Origin: CALBTQ01 sp036725605
GTDB taxonomy: Bacteria > Lernaellota > Lernaellaia > Lernaellales > Lernaellaceae
Assembly (NCBI GenBank): GCA_036725605.1
Contig: DAIMDW010000011.1
Location: forward strand, 1-64,000
DNA: 64,000 bases
Direction of reading: 5' to 3'
Below the pieces are notes generated by a model. The model ran no database searches, had not been told where the DNA came from, and was given only the letters and a program-made list of their open reading frames with translations. The translations under genes were made by a program, and so were the position numbers. Shown piece after piece: positions 55,427 through 64,000 of this stretch; position 1 is the stretch's first letter, and the number at the start of each line of letters is the position of its first letter.

Positions 55427-56155
55427 GAAGGAAAATGACAGGTTTTGCGGCACGCGTTGGGGCGTTTCGCGATAGGTGCGCCCGGCCAGTCGCGAGTCGC
55501 GCTTGCGCCGATCTTCGCCGCCGTGGTGCTCGAAGTAGAAGGGCACGCCGAACTGCCGGCATTTGTCGCGGATGCCCAACGCCCATTCGGGGCGCATCGG
55601 CCGCGCGCCCGGGCCGGTTTCGCCGCCGACGAGCACCCAGTCGATGCCGGTCAGATCCAGATCGGGCAGCGGTCCCAGCAGCGGCTCGCAGTTGATGAAC
55701 TTGAGGCGGGCGCCGGTGGCGCGCAGGCAGTCGATGCGCCAGAGGTAATCATTGTTCTCGACGGTGACGCCCATCCAGATGTTGTCGGTCCAGGTCAGGT
55801 GATCGTTCATCGCCTGGAGCCGTTTGGCGCGCTTGGTGAGCATCTGGAACAGATGTCGCTCGGCGCGGTTCATCACCGCAAACACCTCGCGGACGTACGA
55901 CAGCGGCACCCGCGGATGAAACAGGTCGCCCATCGAGTTGACGAAGACGCTGCGCGGTTTGCGCCAGCGCAACGGACGGTCGAGCTTGTGCGGATGCAGC
56001 GTGACGTCGAAGCCGTTTTGGTACAGCGGCTGGCCGATTTCTTTTAGGCGGCGGGCGTAGCGTTCGGCGTAGCAATGGTCGCAGCCGGGGCTGATTTTGC
56101 TGCACCCGGTGAAGGGATTCCAGGTTTCCATGCTCCAGGTGACGTCGTCGTTCAT
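55424..56155 (-). CDS. Three-Cys-motif (DUF5131) protein, native GC-rich copy
   Basis: 243 residues, GC-rich. The motif GCSKISPGCDHCYAE (C18, C25, C28) and NSMGDLFH, MGVTVEN, GIDWVLVGGETGPGARP match the AT-rich copy. The C-terminal part (HHGGEDRRKRDSRLAGRTY) differs from the usual KQWGG form. No TcmP partner is next to it. Its stop lies in the right 86-bp repeat. Confidence 0.88.
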   Translation of the reverse strand: MNDDVTWSMETWNPFTGCSKISPGCDHCYAERYARRLKEIGQPLYQNGFDVTLHPHKLDRPLRWRKPRSVFVNSMGDLFHPRVPLSYVREVFAVMNRAERHLFQMLTKRAKRLQAMNDHLTWTDNIWMGVTVENNDYLWRIDCLRATGARLKFINCEPLLGPLPDLDLTGIDWVLVGGETGPGARPMRPEWALGIRDKCRQFGVPFYFEHHGGEDRRKRDSRLAGRTYRETPQRVPQNLSFSF

Positions 56156-56198
56156 GAGCGCATCTTCGCGCGAAGGGCGCGGCGGTGTCCAGCGGCGG

Positions 56199-57857
56199 TC
56201 ACACCTTGCGGGCGATGGCCTCGGCGACGTTGACCGTATGGTTTTTCGAACGGCGCAGGGCGACGACGATATCCGAGAAGATGATGCTGGCCATCGGGTT
56301 GCAGTAGCCGTCGTTGAAGCGCTGGATGTGCGCGTCGCGCACCTGGTCGGCGATCTGGTTGATGATTTCGCCTTTGGTTTTGGTCTCGGGCAGCAGCGTG
56401 TGATCGTTCTTCTGCAGCGCCTCCAAAACGAAATCGTAAAATTCCAGCACGTGCCGGCCGACGCGCTTGAGGTCTTCTTTGGCCTCGTCGGTGAACGTCT
56501 GGCCCTCGGCCTTGCTGCGAATGTAATACTTGGCGAGGTTTTCCGCGTAGTCGGCGATGCTCTCCAGCTCGTCGGCGATGCGCACCAGCGCGCGCACTTC
56601 CTCGCTTTCCTCGCTGGTCAGCGTGGTCTGCGTGAGCTTGGACAGGAAGACCGTCAGGTCGCGCTGGATGTGGTCGACCTCGATTTCCGTTTTGATGATC
56701 TCCCGCGCCAGCGTTGTGCGCCCCTTTTCCATCTGGTACAGGCCGATGCCCTGGGAGAGCATGTCGCGCACCGTCCGGCCCATCATGATCGTTTCCTGCC
56801 GCGCCTGCTCGACGGCGATCGACGGGGTGGACAGCATCAGGTCGTCGACCACCATCAGGTGTTTTTCCTCTTTGCCGCGTCCCGGCACCATAAACTTGGC
56901 CAGCGCGGCCAACTGTTTGACGAAGGGCAGCAGCAAAACGACCATCGTGACGTTGAAGATCGTGTGCGCCATGGCGATGTGGGTCATGATGTACGGCTTG
57001 GAGCCGTCGCCGGAAACCAGATCCGGATTCTCGGGCACCAGGGTATCGATGAAGTGCACGTACTTGCTGAAAATGAATATCATGACGATCACGCCCAGCA
57101 CGTTGAAGAGCATGTGGGCGCGTGCGGCTCGTTTGGCGGTGACGTTGGTGCCGATCGAGGCCAGTTGCGCGGTGATCGTCGTGCCGACTTCGGCGGCCAG
57201 CACCAGCGCGACCGAGGTGGGGAACGACAGCAGGCCGGTCGAGGCCATCGCCATCACGATGCCGATGAACGCCGAGCTGGATTGAATCAGCATGCACACC
57301 AGCATGCCGACCAAGATCGTCAGCAACAGGTTGCCCAGGTGCGCGGTGCCGAATTTCTGCAGGACCATGACGACGGTTTGCGATTCCTTCAGCGGCGCGA
57401 ACCCGTCGGTCATGAGCACCATGCCGAAAAAGACCATGCCCAGGCCGTAGAGCGCCTGGCCCCAGATCTGCAACGATTCTCTTTTGGAAAACAGGTTGAA
57501 GAACGCGCCGACGGCGATCATCGGCAGCGCGTATTTGGTGATCTTGATCGCGATGATCCAGCCGGTGACGGTGGTGCCGACGTTGGCGCCCATGACGATG
57601 CCCACCGCCTGCACCAGGGTCATCAGGCCGGCGTTGACGAAACCGACGACCATCACCGTGGTGACCGAACTGGATTGAATGATGCCGGTGATCACGAAAC
57701 CGACGATTACCGCGACGACGCGGTTACTGGTCAGCAGATTGATGATGCGGCGCAACGATTCGCCGGCGATCGCCTGCAATCCGTTGGACATCTGCCGCAT
57801 GCCCAGGAGAAAAATGCCCAGACCACCGAACACCGAGAACATTATCTGCAAGACCAT
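56199..57857 (-). CDS. Na/Pi cotransporter family protein with PhoU-like tail
   Basis: 552 residues. Eight to nine membrane segments with the two QSSS repeats of the family (IIQSSSVTTVMVVGFVNAG; LIQSSSAFIGIVMAMA) that form the substrate site. The C-terminal 200 residues are a PhoU-like helical domain (LGIYQMEKGR to VGRHVLEFYDF). It imports phosphate with Na+. The gene lies after a DUF5131 stretch on the same strand; a shared promoter is not evident. Confidence 0.92.
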   Translation of the reverse strand: MVLQIMFSVFGGLGIFLLGMRQMSNGLQAIAGESLRRIINLLTSNRVVAVIVGFVITGIIQSSSVTTVMVVGFVNAGLMTLVQAVGIVMGANVGTTVTGWIIAIKITKYALPMIAVGAFFNLFSKRESLQIWGQALYGLGMVFFGMVLMTDGFAPLKESQTVVMVLQKFGTAHLGNLLLTILVGMLVCMLIQSSSAFIGIVMAMASTGLLSFPTSVALVLAAEVGTTITAQLASIGTNVTAKRAARAHMLFNVLGVIVMIFIFSKYVHFIDTLVPENPDLVSGDGSKPYIMTHIAMAHTIFNVTMVVLLLPFVKQLAALAKFMVPGRGKEEKHLMVVDDLMLSTPSIAVEQARQETIMMGRTVRDMLSQGIGLYQMEKGRTTLAREIIKTEIEVDHIQRDLTVFLSKLTQTTLTSEESEEVRALVRIADELESIADYAENLAKYYIRSKAEGQTFTDEAKEDLKRVGRHVLEFYDFVLEALQKNDHTLLPETKTKGEIINQIADQVRDAHIQRFNDGYCNPMASIIFSDIVVALRRSKNHTVNVAEAIARKV

Positions 57858-58089
57858 AAATGAAACTCCGCGTTAAATTGCGACCCCGGTTCAGTGCGCC
57901 CGCCGGCGATCCGCCGATTGCCCCCTCAATATTTGGCGAGCGTAATGTTGGGCAATCCTATTCGCTTTGTGTTAGAAAACGGTTAGTTTTTGATTAGACC
58001 CTCTCTTTTCCTGTCGCTAATTTAATCAACTTTTCATTTTAAGCAAAAAAGGCGGAGGATTTCTCCCCCGCCTTCGGTTTTTCGGTCGC
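57858..58089. other. Intergenic region
   Basis: Apart from the terminator at 58045-58073, nothing is recognised between the Na/Pi cotransporter start and the C11 lipoprotein stop. Confidence 0.5.
58045..58073 (-). terminator. Intrinsic terminator after the C11 lipoprotein gene
   Basis: On the minus strand, a 10-bp stem (aggcggggga with tcctccgcct, one G-T pair) capped by a gaaa tetraloop precedes six Ts. Confidence 0.88.
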
Positions 58090-59673
58090 TTAGTTGATCA
58101 CGTCGTCCCAGTTGGTGTCCTGGGCGAACGACAGGCTGCCGTAAGCGCTGTCGTAGGAGGACCAATACGGATCCGGGAAATAAATCGACACGCCGTGGGC
58201 GTTGCCGTAGCCCCATTGGCCGTAATCGTAGTAGGCCACCGCCGAGTCCACCGCGGTCTTCAGGTTTTCCGCGGCCGTGTTGATCGCGGTGGAGATGTTC
58301 TCCGACTTGATGTTGGACGCGAAGTGGTACAGGTCGATGTAATCGTAATCGGCGAAGTACAGCGTATCGCGCAACGCGCTGAGCACGTCGCTGTTGCTGG
58401 CGCCGCCGACGTTGTTGAGCAGATCGGCCAACGCGTCGACCTTGGTGGCCAGGTTGGACATCTGGCTCATCTTCAACACCGACAGCGTGGCGTCGGGCGA
58501 AGCGATGTAGGAATCGACGATCTTCTGGCCGAACGCTTCGGACGTCATCGACGGATTGTTCACCAGGTACTGCAGCGAGGCGGTGTAATCCCAACCCTGC
58601 GCGCCTTCGGTTTCCTCCGAGCCGATCATGTAGTTGGCGTCGTCCTTGAGGTAATAGGCGATTTCGATCATCTGCATCAGGCAGGCGTCGAAGCCGACGA
58701 TCTCGAACTTGCCCACCGAGGTGTTGCTGCGCACGTACTGCATCGCGCTGTCGAGCTCGGAGTTGGTCAGCCAGTCGCTGCCGTCCTGGCACACGTCTTT
58801 GAAGGGCACGGCCGGATCGCCGTCGTCATGCCAGCCGCTGCCGTGGTTCCAGTAAATCAACGCGGTGCGCTGCGCCGGGAAGTTGTTGATCAACGCGGTG
58901 ACGTAGGTCTTCACCGTGTTCGGATCGCCCATGTTCAGCTCGCCCGGATTGTTGAGCACCTGGAGGTTGTTGTGCGTCACCTTGTAGATGCGGCTGTCGT
59001 TGTTGATCGTGCCGTCGAAGATCACCAGGATGTTCACGTCGTCGCTGGTGGTGACCGCCTTCATCTCGTTGAGGTCTTCCAGCGCGTAGGAATACAGGCT
59101 GTTGTCGCCGGCCAGGTAGACGATGAAGGTCCACTCGTCCTCGGGCACGGTCGTATCGTCGTCGCCGGTATCGTCGTCGGTCGGCGTGGTGTCGTCATCG
59201 TCAACGGTGTCGTCGTCGGTTGGCGTGGTGTCGTCGTCATCGTCGACCGGCGTGGTGTCGTCGTCATCGTCGGTCGGCGTGGTGTCGTCGTCATCGTCGT
59301 CATCGTCGTCGTCATCGTCGTCATCATCGTCGACAACGTCGTCGTCATCGTCGTCGTCATCGTCGGTGGTGTTGTCGTCGTCGTCGATCATATCGTCGTC
59401 GCCGGTGAGTCCCAGGCACTCGGCCAGTTCTTCGCAGGTGGAGATTGAGACGCATTCTTCCCACTGACCCTCGCACTCGTCGTAGCACTGACCCATGGTG
59501 CTCACGCCCACTTCGTCGGCCAAAGCGCATTCCACGATCGCATCGCAGACCAGCGAGCAGCTTTCGCTGACGTCGTCGTCATCGTCATCATCGTCGCCGG
59601 TGCAGGAAAAAACGAGCGGCAGCGCTAGCGCGGTGAGGAAAATCACCAGGATGAATCGAGTTGCCAATTTCAT
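58090..59673 (-). CDS. C11 (clostripain-type) peptidase lipoprotein
   Basis: 527 residues, lipobox VFSC (Cys24). A Cys-rich mini-domain (38-86) is followed by an Asp spacer of about 85 residues (91-176). The peptidase domain has WTFIVYLAGDN at its first strand, catalytic H276 in WNHGSGW and C330 in IVGFDACLMQ. It should cut after Arg or Lys at the cell surface. The Cys-rich part is like that of the lipoprotein at 5067-5429. Confidence 0.9.
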   Translation of the reverse strand: MKLATRFILVIFLTALALPLVFSCTGDDDDDDDDVSESCSLVCDAIVECALADEVGVSTMGQCYDECEGQWEECVSISTCEELAECLGLTGDDDMIDDDDNTTDDDDDDDDDVVDDDDDDDDDDDDDDDDTTPTDDDDDTTPVDDDDDTTPTDDDTVDDDDTTPTDDDTGDDDTTVPEDEWTFIVYLAGDNSLYSYALEDLNEMKAVTTSDDVNILVIFDGTINNDSRIYKVTHNNLQVLNNPGELNMGDPNTVKTYVTALINNFPAQRTALIYWNHGSGWHDDGDPAVPFKDVCQDGSDWLTNSELDSAMQYVRSNTSVGKFEIVGFDACLMQMIEIAYYLKDDANYMIGSEETEGAQGWDYTASLQYLVNNPSMTSEAFGQKIVDSYIASPDATLSVLKMSQMSNLATKVDALADLLNNVGGASNSDVLSALRDTLYFADYDYIDLYHFASNIKSENISTAINTAAENLKTAVDSAVAYYDYGQWGYGNAHGVSIYFPDPYWSSYDSAYGSLSFAQDTNWDDVIN

Positions 59674-59786
59674 GTTGCCTCCAGGGTTCCGACTCCTGAA
59701 ACCGGGCGCACCTTAACACCACCATTCAGGGAATGCAATTGCCTCTTTAATGCTGTTACACAATCAATACAGTTAAGAGCGAAGGC

Positions 59787-61883
59787 CTATTTTGCTCCTT
59801 TTTCCCGGTCGGCGGCGTCCACCCAGATCGGCGAACTCCAGGCCAGGTGATCGTCCTTTTGCCGGACGCGCAGGTAATACACGGCGCTTTGCGAATAATC
59901 ATCATCCGTGAACGTTGCGTGCCAGAACAGATTGCGGGGCGCGGCCGAGTACACGGTTTCCCAGCCGTGGCTGCTTGAGTACTTGAAGACCTCGGCCTGG
60001 ACGATCCGGTCGGCGCCGACGGCCCGGGCACGAATAACCGCATGATTCTGCCCGCGCAGTTCGCTGCCCATCGGTTGATCGTTGACGGAAAATTCCAGGT
60101 GAATGCGTGCGCCGGAGGTGGCGTACACCGAGCGCTCGTGCAGCGCGGTCCACAACGAATCGCGCGTCAGCTCGTCGGCGATGACCGCGGTCAGCCCGCC
60201 CGGATTGTTCTCCGAACCGGTGAAGTCGGGCAGGCCCGTGCCGGCCGGATGTCCGGTATGGTTGTCCGAACCGCCGACGAAGCCGAAACGATAACCCAGC
60301 GGGCCGATCGCCCGGCGCAGCGAACCGAGCGCCTCCGGATCCATTCGCGGGCGATGCAACGTGCGCGGACAATCCGGGCCCTCGCTGTTGCCGTGCTGGC
60401 TGTAGATTTCAGCCAGGCGCATGCGCTCGGGGTGATAGTAGGGGAAATCGTCGCCCAACGCGTCGGCGCGTAGCGTGTGGTGCGGGATGACCAGCGCCGG
60501 CACCCCGGCCTTGTCCAGCTTGCGGCACAGGCCGCGCACCGAGTAGACCGTTCCCGCCGTCGGCGAACGTTTCTTGTACGCGTAAATCGGCCCGGAATCG
60601 TCGCGGTAGTACACGTTGTTGTGACCGTCGCGCGGATGCCGGTACTGGCTGATCGTGCACTCGAAACCCACCAGCGTGGTCAGCCCCGTCTCGTTGACGG
60701 CGTTGGCCGTTTGCCGCAGCCACTCCCAACTGTCGCGCGGGCGGGAAATCAGATAGCGCGTCAACGTGTCGTTGCGAATGACGAACTCGGCGTGATCGGC
60801 CACCGCCGCGAAGTCGAGCAGCGCCGCGTCGCGCGCATAGGCGTAGGCGTCGATCGGATCGACCGCCAGCAGCGCGTCGGAGCATTTCGTGTGAATGTGC
60901 GGATCGCCGAAGTACACGTTGCGCTCGCCCTGCACATAGGGCACCTGGCTGACGAAGCCCAGCGTGCGCAGCCACGAGCGAATGACGAAGTAATGTCCCT
61001 CCACCGTGGGCAGTTCGATCACGGCGGTTCCGTCGATCAGCCGGCCGGAGAAATGCGCCACTTCCTTGCCGTCCTCCGAAATCAGCGTGACGTCAACCTC
61101 GTCGGAGCCCGTGGCCGCGTTGCCGTAACGGTCGATCAGCGACAGACGCAGCAGACCTTTCTCCCGATCCACCGCGCTGTTAAGCCGGCGCGGCGACTGC
61201 GGCAGGATCGTCAGCACGGGCGACTGCGCGATCTCGCGCCAACGGCTGAGCTTGTTGAGTTTCACCTGTATGGTGACTTCGGCGTCCTGCGCCGTTTCCT
61301 GCACGTAAGTCTTGCGCTCGTGCGCGCCGTAAACGAACAGGATTTGCTCGCCCTCGGCCAGCTCGCTTTCCTCGACGCTCGCGGTGATGTGCGCCAGTTT
61401 CACGCCGAAGATGTCGCCGCCGTAGCGCGTGTCGACCTTGAGCTTCACCTGCGGGTTGGTGCTGCGCGCTTCGACGAAGCCGCACTCGCGCCGGGGATTG
61501 GCGTTCATCGGGCACATCAGCACACGCGTCAGCGAAGGGCCGAAGGTCACTTTGACGCCGCCGCCGGCTTTGATGCGGTGACGGGCGGTGAAAATAACCA
61601 GGAAGCGTTCGTTGGCCGCGACGGTCACCGTGTCGGGATAAACGGCGGCTTCGCCGAGCCACGCGGGCGGTTCGTCGTCGTCGTCATCGATAAATTCGCC
61701 GGCGGGCGGATCGTCGCCGGCGTCGTTGTCGTCGTCGTCAATCATCGAGGCAAACGGCGGATCGTCTTGCTCGTCGCTGTCGTCATCGCCCGACGAATCG
61801 TCGGTCGGTTCGCCGCAAGCGATGCAGAAAAACACGATGAGCGTGGCGAGGATGAAGCGGAAAAAGACGGAACCGTGATCCAT
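59787..61883 (-). CDS. PHP/DUF3604-type lipoprotein
   Basis: 698 residues, lipobox CIAC (Cys23), then an Asp spacer to about residue 70. Beta domains (about 75-310) precede a PHP-like metal hydrolase domain: FGDPHIHTKCSD, AVADHAEF, VIPHHT and GGSDNHTGHPAG give the metal ligands. A final beta domain follows. DUF3604 proteins are secreted PHP-fold enzymes of unknown substrate. The start ATG has a weak site. Confidence 0.85.
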   Translation of the reverse strand: MDHGSVFFRFILATLIVFFCIACGEPTDDSSGDDDSDEQDDPPFASMIDDDDNDAGDDPPAGEFIDDDDDEPPAWLGEAAVYPDTVTVAANERFLVIFTARHRIKAGGGVKVTFGPSLTRVLMCPMNANPRRECGFVEARSTNPQVKLKVDTRYGGDIFGVKLAHITASVEESELAEGEQILFVYGAHERKTYVQETAQDAEVTIQVKLNKLSRWREIAQSPVLTILPQSPRRLNSAVDREKGLLRLSLIDRYGNAATGSDEVDVTLISEDGKEVAHFSGRLIDGTAVIELPTVEGHYFVIRSWLRTLGFVSQVPYVQGERNVYFGDPHIHTKCSDALLAVDPIDAYAYARDAALLDFAAVADHAEFVIRNDTLTRYLISRPRDSWEWLRQTANAVNETGLTTLVGFECTISQYRHPRDGHNNVYYRDDSGPIYAYKKRSPTAGTVYSVRGLCRKLDKAGVPALVIPHHTLRADALGDDFPYYHPERMRLAEIYSQHGNSEGPDCPRTLHRPRMDPEALGSLRRAIGPLGYRFGFVGGSDNHTGHPAGTGLPDFTGSENNPGGLTAVIADELTRDSLWTALHERSVYATSGARIHLEFSVNDQPMGSELRGQNHAVIRARAVGADRIVQAEVFKYSSSHGWETVYSAAPRNLFWHATFTDDDYSQSAVYYLRVRQKDDHLAWSSPIWVDAADREKGAK

Positions 61884-62191
61884 GCGGATGAACCCGTTTC
61901 TAGCCCTCCCGCTAATAAAATAAGCAAAAATTGTTCCCGAAACGGCGCGGCGGATCATTTTGATAACTTGGCGAAAAGCAAGGAAATAATTTTTGCGGCT
62001 TGGCGAGAGGGCGAAAAAGTGCGGTCATTTTGCGCTGATTTTTCAGCGGGGTGCGTGAATTTTCGCGGCGCGGAGGCTCTTTTCAACGGCGGAGTCCGAC
62101 CGTTTCAGCCTCTTTACTAGGCGACGGATGAACGATAAAAAGAGAAATTCAATGCCGCGATCGAGCGGCAAAAAGCGATGTGGAGATGATA
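61884..62191. other. Divergent intergenic region
   Basis: Holds the promoters of the two divergent lipoprotein genes, but no clear -35/-10 pair is seen. A small hairpin cgctga/tcagcg lies near 62035-62050. Confidence 0.4.
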
Positions 62192-63598
62192 ATGAAACAA
62201 GCCCATTGGCTCCGGTTGTTTTCCGTATTGTTCGTCCTGTTGTTGGTGGTGGCCTGCGGCGACGATGACGACGACAACGACAACGACGACGCGACCGCCG
62301 ACGACGATACCGCCGACGACGATACGACCGATGACGACACCGCCGACGACGACACCGCCGACGATGACGACGAGCCGTGGACGCCCGTCGAGCCGCATCG
62401 CGAGACCTACGAAAACTGGACGATTCTCTGGCTGGCCGGCACGCCCTACGAAATGGGCCTGCAACAGGGCCAGATGATGCACGAGGAACTGGCCGCCGGC
62501 ATCGACTGGCTCAACACCGGCCACCTGCTCGATCTGGCGCTGCCCATTCTGCGCTGGCTGGGCCTGGTGGATCTGGCCGTGGAAAACAGCTACGCCGACG
62601 TTCTCGAAGAGTGTCAGGGCATCAACGACGCCGCCGCCGACGTGGGCTTCACCTTCGAGGTCTGCCTGCTGCTCAACTTCGGCGACATCCTGGTCGAATT
62701 CCTCAGCGAGGGATTCCCACCGGCCAAGGACCTGGCGCCCGGCTGTACGCAGATCGCCGCTACCGGCGCGGCCACGGTCGACGGGCGGATGTACCACGGG
62801 CGCAGCCTCGACTGGTCGAAAATCGACTTCCTGCTGGACTATCCGGTCATTCACGTGCGCCAGCCCGACGACGGCCAGCCGCACGCGTTTATCGGCTTCC
62901 CCGGCAACCTGAGCCCCTATTCGGGCATCAACGCCGCCGGTCTGTCGGTCGCCTCGAACGAGGCCGATCCGCTGGACAACACGATGCACGACCGCGTCGG
63001 CGGCAGCCACGTGCAGTTGGTCGGGCAGTTGCTCAAGCACGCGACCACCCTCGATGAGGCCAAGCAGATGGTGCAGGAGTTCGACCACATGACCGTCGAG
63101 ATCATCACCGTCGTCGACGGCCCCAACAAAGAGGCGGCGGTGTTCGAGATGAGCGCGCAGCACGTGGGCGTGCGCGAACTGAGCGAGGGCGTGGTGTACG
63201 CCAGCAACCATTTCATCGCGCCCGAGACGGTCAACGACGACGCCGAACCGATCAGCGAATCGTCCGCCATGCGCCTGCTGCGTCTGCAACAGTTGGCGGA
63301 TCCGAACGGCGAAGATACGCTCTACGGCGATTTCGATCCGGCCGCGATGATTTCGCTTTTGCGCGACCGCGTCGATCCGGAAACGCACGAGGAATACGGG
63401 CCGGAGGTCTTCGACAACAACCGCTCCATCGCGACCAACGGCGCGATCTACCAGATCGTTTTCGATCCGGAAAGCCTACTGTTCTGGGTGGCCGCCGGCG
63501 CGCTGCCGGTGCCCGCGCAGCCGTTCGTCGGCTTCTCGCTGGGCGAGCTGCTGGACCTGCCCGGCGCCGTGCCGGTGTCGCCGTTGGTGTACGAATAA
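62192..63598 (+). CDS. C45-type acyltransferase/NTN-hydrolase lipoprotein
   Basis: 468 residues from the ATG after GGAG, lipobox VVAC (Cys22), Asp/Ala/Thr spacer (24-61). The catalytic domain fits the C45 family (acyl-CoA:6-aminopenicillanic acid acyltransferase-like, choloylglycine-hydrolase fold). Candidate nucleophile C185 lies in APGCTQIAATG, followed by YHGRSLDW and later NAAGLSVASNE. In NTN hydrolases the Cys becomes N-terminal by self-cleavage, which here would free the domain from its lipid anchor. Substrate unknown. Confidence 0.85.
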   Translation: MKQAHWLRLFSVLFVLLLVVACGDDDDDNDNDDATADDDTADDDTTDDDTADDDTADDDDEPWTPVEPHRETYENWTILWLAGTPYEMGLQQGQMMHEELAAGIDWLNTGHLLDLALPILRWLGLVDLAVENSYADVLEECQGINDAAADVGFTFEVCLLLNFGDILVEFLSEGFPPAKDLAPGCTQIAATGAATVDGRMYHGRSLDWSKIDFLLDYPVIHVRQPDDGQPHAFIGFPGNLSPYSGINAAGLSVASNEADPLDNTMHDRVGGSHVQLVGQLLKHATTLDEAKQMVQEFDHMTVEIITVVDGPNKEAAVFEMSAQHVGVRELSEGVVYASNHFIAPETVNDDAEPISESSAMRLLRLQQLADPNGEDTLYGDFDPAAMISLLRDRVDPETHEEYGPEVFDNNRSIATNGAIYQIVFDPESLLFWVAAGALPVPAQPFVGFSLGELLDLPGAVPVSPLVYE

Positions 63599-63682
63599 AA
63601 CGCGCCGCCCGACTTGTCGCTGTGCGGCGGCCGTCGTAAGGTGAGCGGACCAAGCCACCTTTGCGAGGAGATGAATCAATCC

Positions 63683-64000
63683 ATGGCCCATCAAAAACCA
63701 CAGGTGCAACTGGGCGGCTATAACGTCGACGCCGATCATCTGCGCAAGCTTACCGCCGGCCGTCCCGCCGACGAACCGCCGTTGACGCCCGAGTCGGTCG
63801 CCGCGGCCTACGCGCGGTTGAGCCGCCGTGACGATACGCTGGCCGAACTGCGCGCCGAAGCGGTGCGCGACGTGGCCAAGGCGCGCAAGTCGATGACCAG
63901 CATCGTGCACATGATGGGCCACCAGGCGATCAGCGAACACGCGGTGTTCAACCTCGATTTCAATTACGTCACGCGCCTGGGCATGGAGTTGATCGAAGCG
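63683..64000 (+). CDS. ThyX-like FAD-dependent thymidylate synthase, 5' part
   Basis: The first 106 residues; the gene runs off the window. KARKSMTSIVHMMGHQAISE followed by HAVFNLDF matches the ThyX family motif in which GH-x-S-x-x-EH binds FAD, though the site reads GHQAISEH. It would make dTMP from dUMP with FAD and methylene-THF. A GAGGAG lies 12 bases before the ATG. Confidence 0.75.
   Translation, partial: MAHQKPQVQLGGYNVDADHLRKLTAGRPADEPPLTPESVAAAYARLSRRDDTLAELRAEAVRDVAKARKSMTSIVHMMGHQAISEHAVFNLDFNYVTRLGMELIEA

Overview
The window comes from a GC-rich Gram-negative bacterium. It has SecD/SecF/YajC, outer-membrane-type lipoproteins, a beta-barrel protein and a MYXO-CTERM-like C-terminal anchor. 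Together with the many lipoproteins carrying long Asp/Thr spacers, this points to a myxobacteria-like lineage of the former Deltaproteobacteria or a related candidate phylum. The assignment is inference; there is no rRNA gene in the window.

Layout. 1-579: dispersed and tandem repeats. 580-8145: lipoproteins, an AT-rich foreign gene (1851-3434) with a deoxyribosyltransferase/TIR-like NAD-site domain, a flavodiiron protein, a macrodomain hydrolase and a secreted cyclophilin. 8146-8509: a two-copy hairpin repeat. 8510-11177: a membrane spermidine-synthase-like protein and two tRNA-Ser genes. 11290-16116: a lower-GC block next to the tRNAs with an HD-domain protein, a double KaiC-like ATPase and a membrane pentapeptide-repeat protein. 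16707-22054: a cyclic-2,3-diphosphoglycerate-synthetase-like protein, a matrixin-type protease, carbamate kinase and thioredoxin. 22687-32301 (minus strand): a tightly packed run of gmhA-like isomerase, deoxyhypusine-synthase-like protein, three receiver-PATAN (DUF4388) proteins, then glycogen synthase. 33417-44402 (plus strand): uracil-DNA glycosylase, NfeD and slipin, a GAF-GGDEF cyclase, then queA-tgt-yajC-secD-secF-recJ. 44477-52589: transporter, SagB-like oxidoreductase, YgbA-like protein, murein endopeptidase, DAG-kinase-like protein, RhaD-like aldolase, and a HesB/IscA-like gene with an in-frame TGA that is best read as selenocysteine. 52629-57857: a probable Ni/Co riboswitch and cation-efflux gene, then an AT-rich TcmP plus three-Cys-motif module between 86-bp direct repeats, a native three-Cys paralog, and a Na/Pi cotransporter. 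58090-64000: three large surface lipoproteins (C11 peptidase, PHP/DUF3604, C45 acyltransferase-like) and the start of a ThyX-like gene.

The most interesting parts are: (1) the TcmP/three-Cys island, whose insertion duplicated the 3' end of the neighbouring cation-efflux gene and which ends at the same stop codon as its native paralog; (2) the HD + KaiC-KaiC + pentapeptide block beside tRNA-Ser; (3) the AT-rich orphan gene with an NAD-site-like domain; (4) the HesB-like selenoprotein; (5) a DAG-kinase-like gene apparently starting at ATT; and (6) the operon of receiver-PATAN proteins with degenerate J-like domains. All function calls rest on motif reading only; no database search was run.
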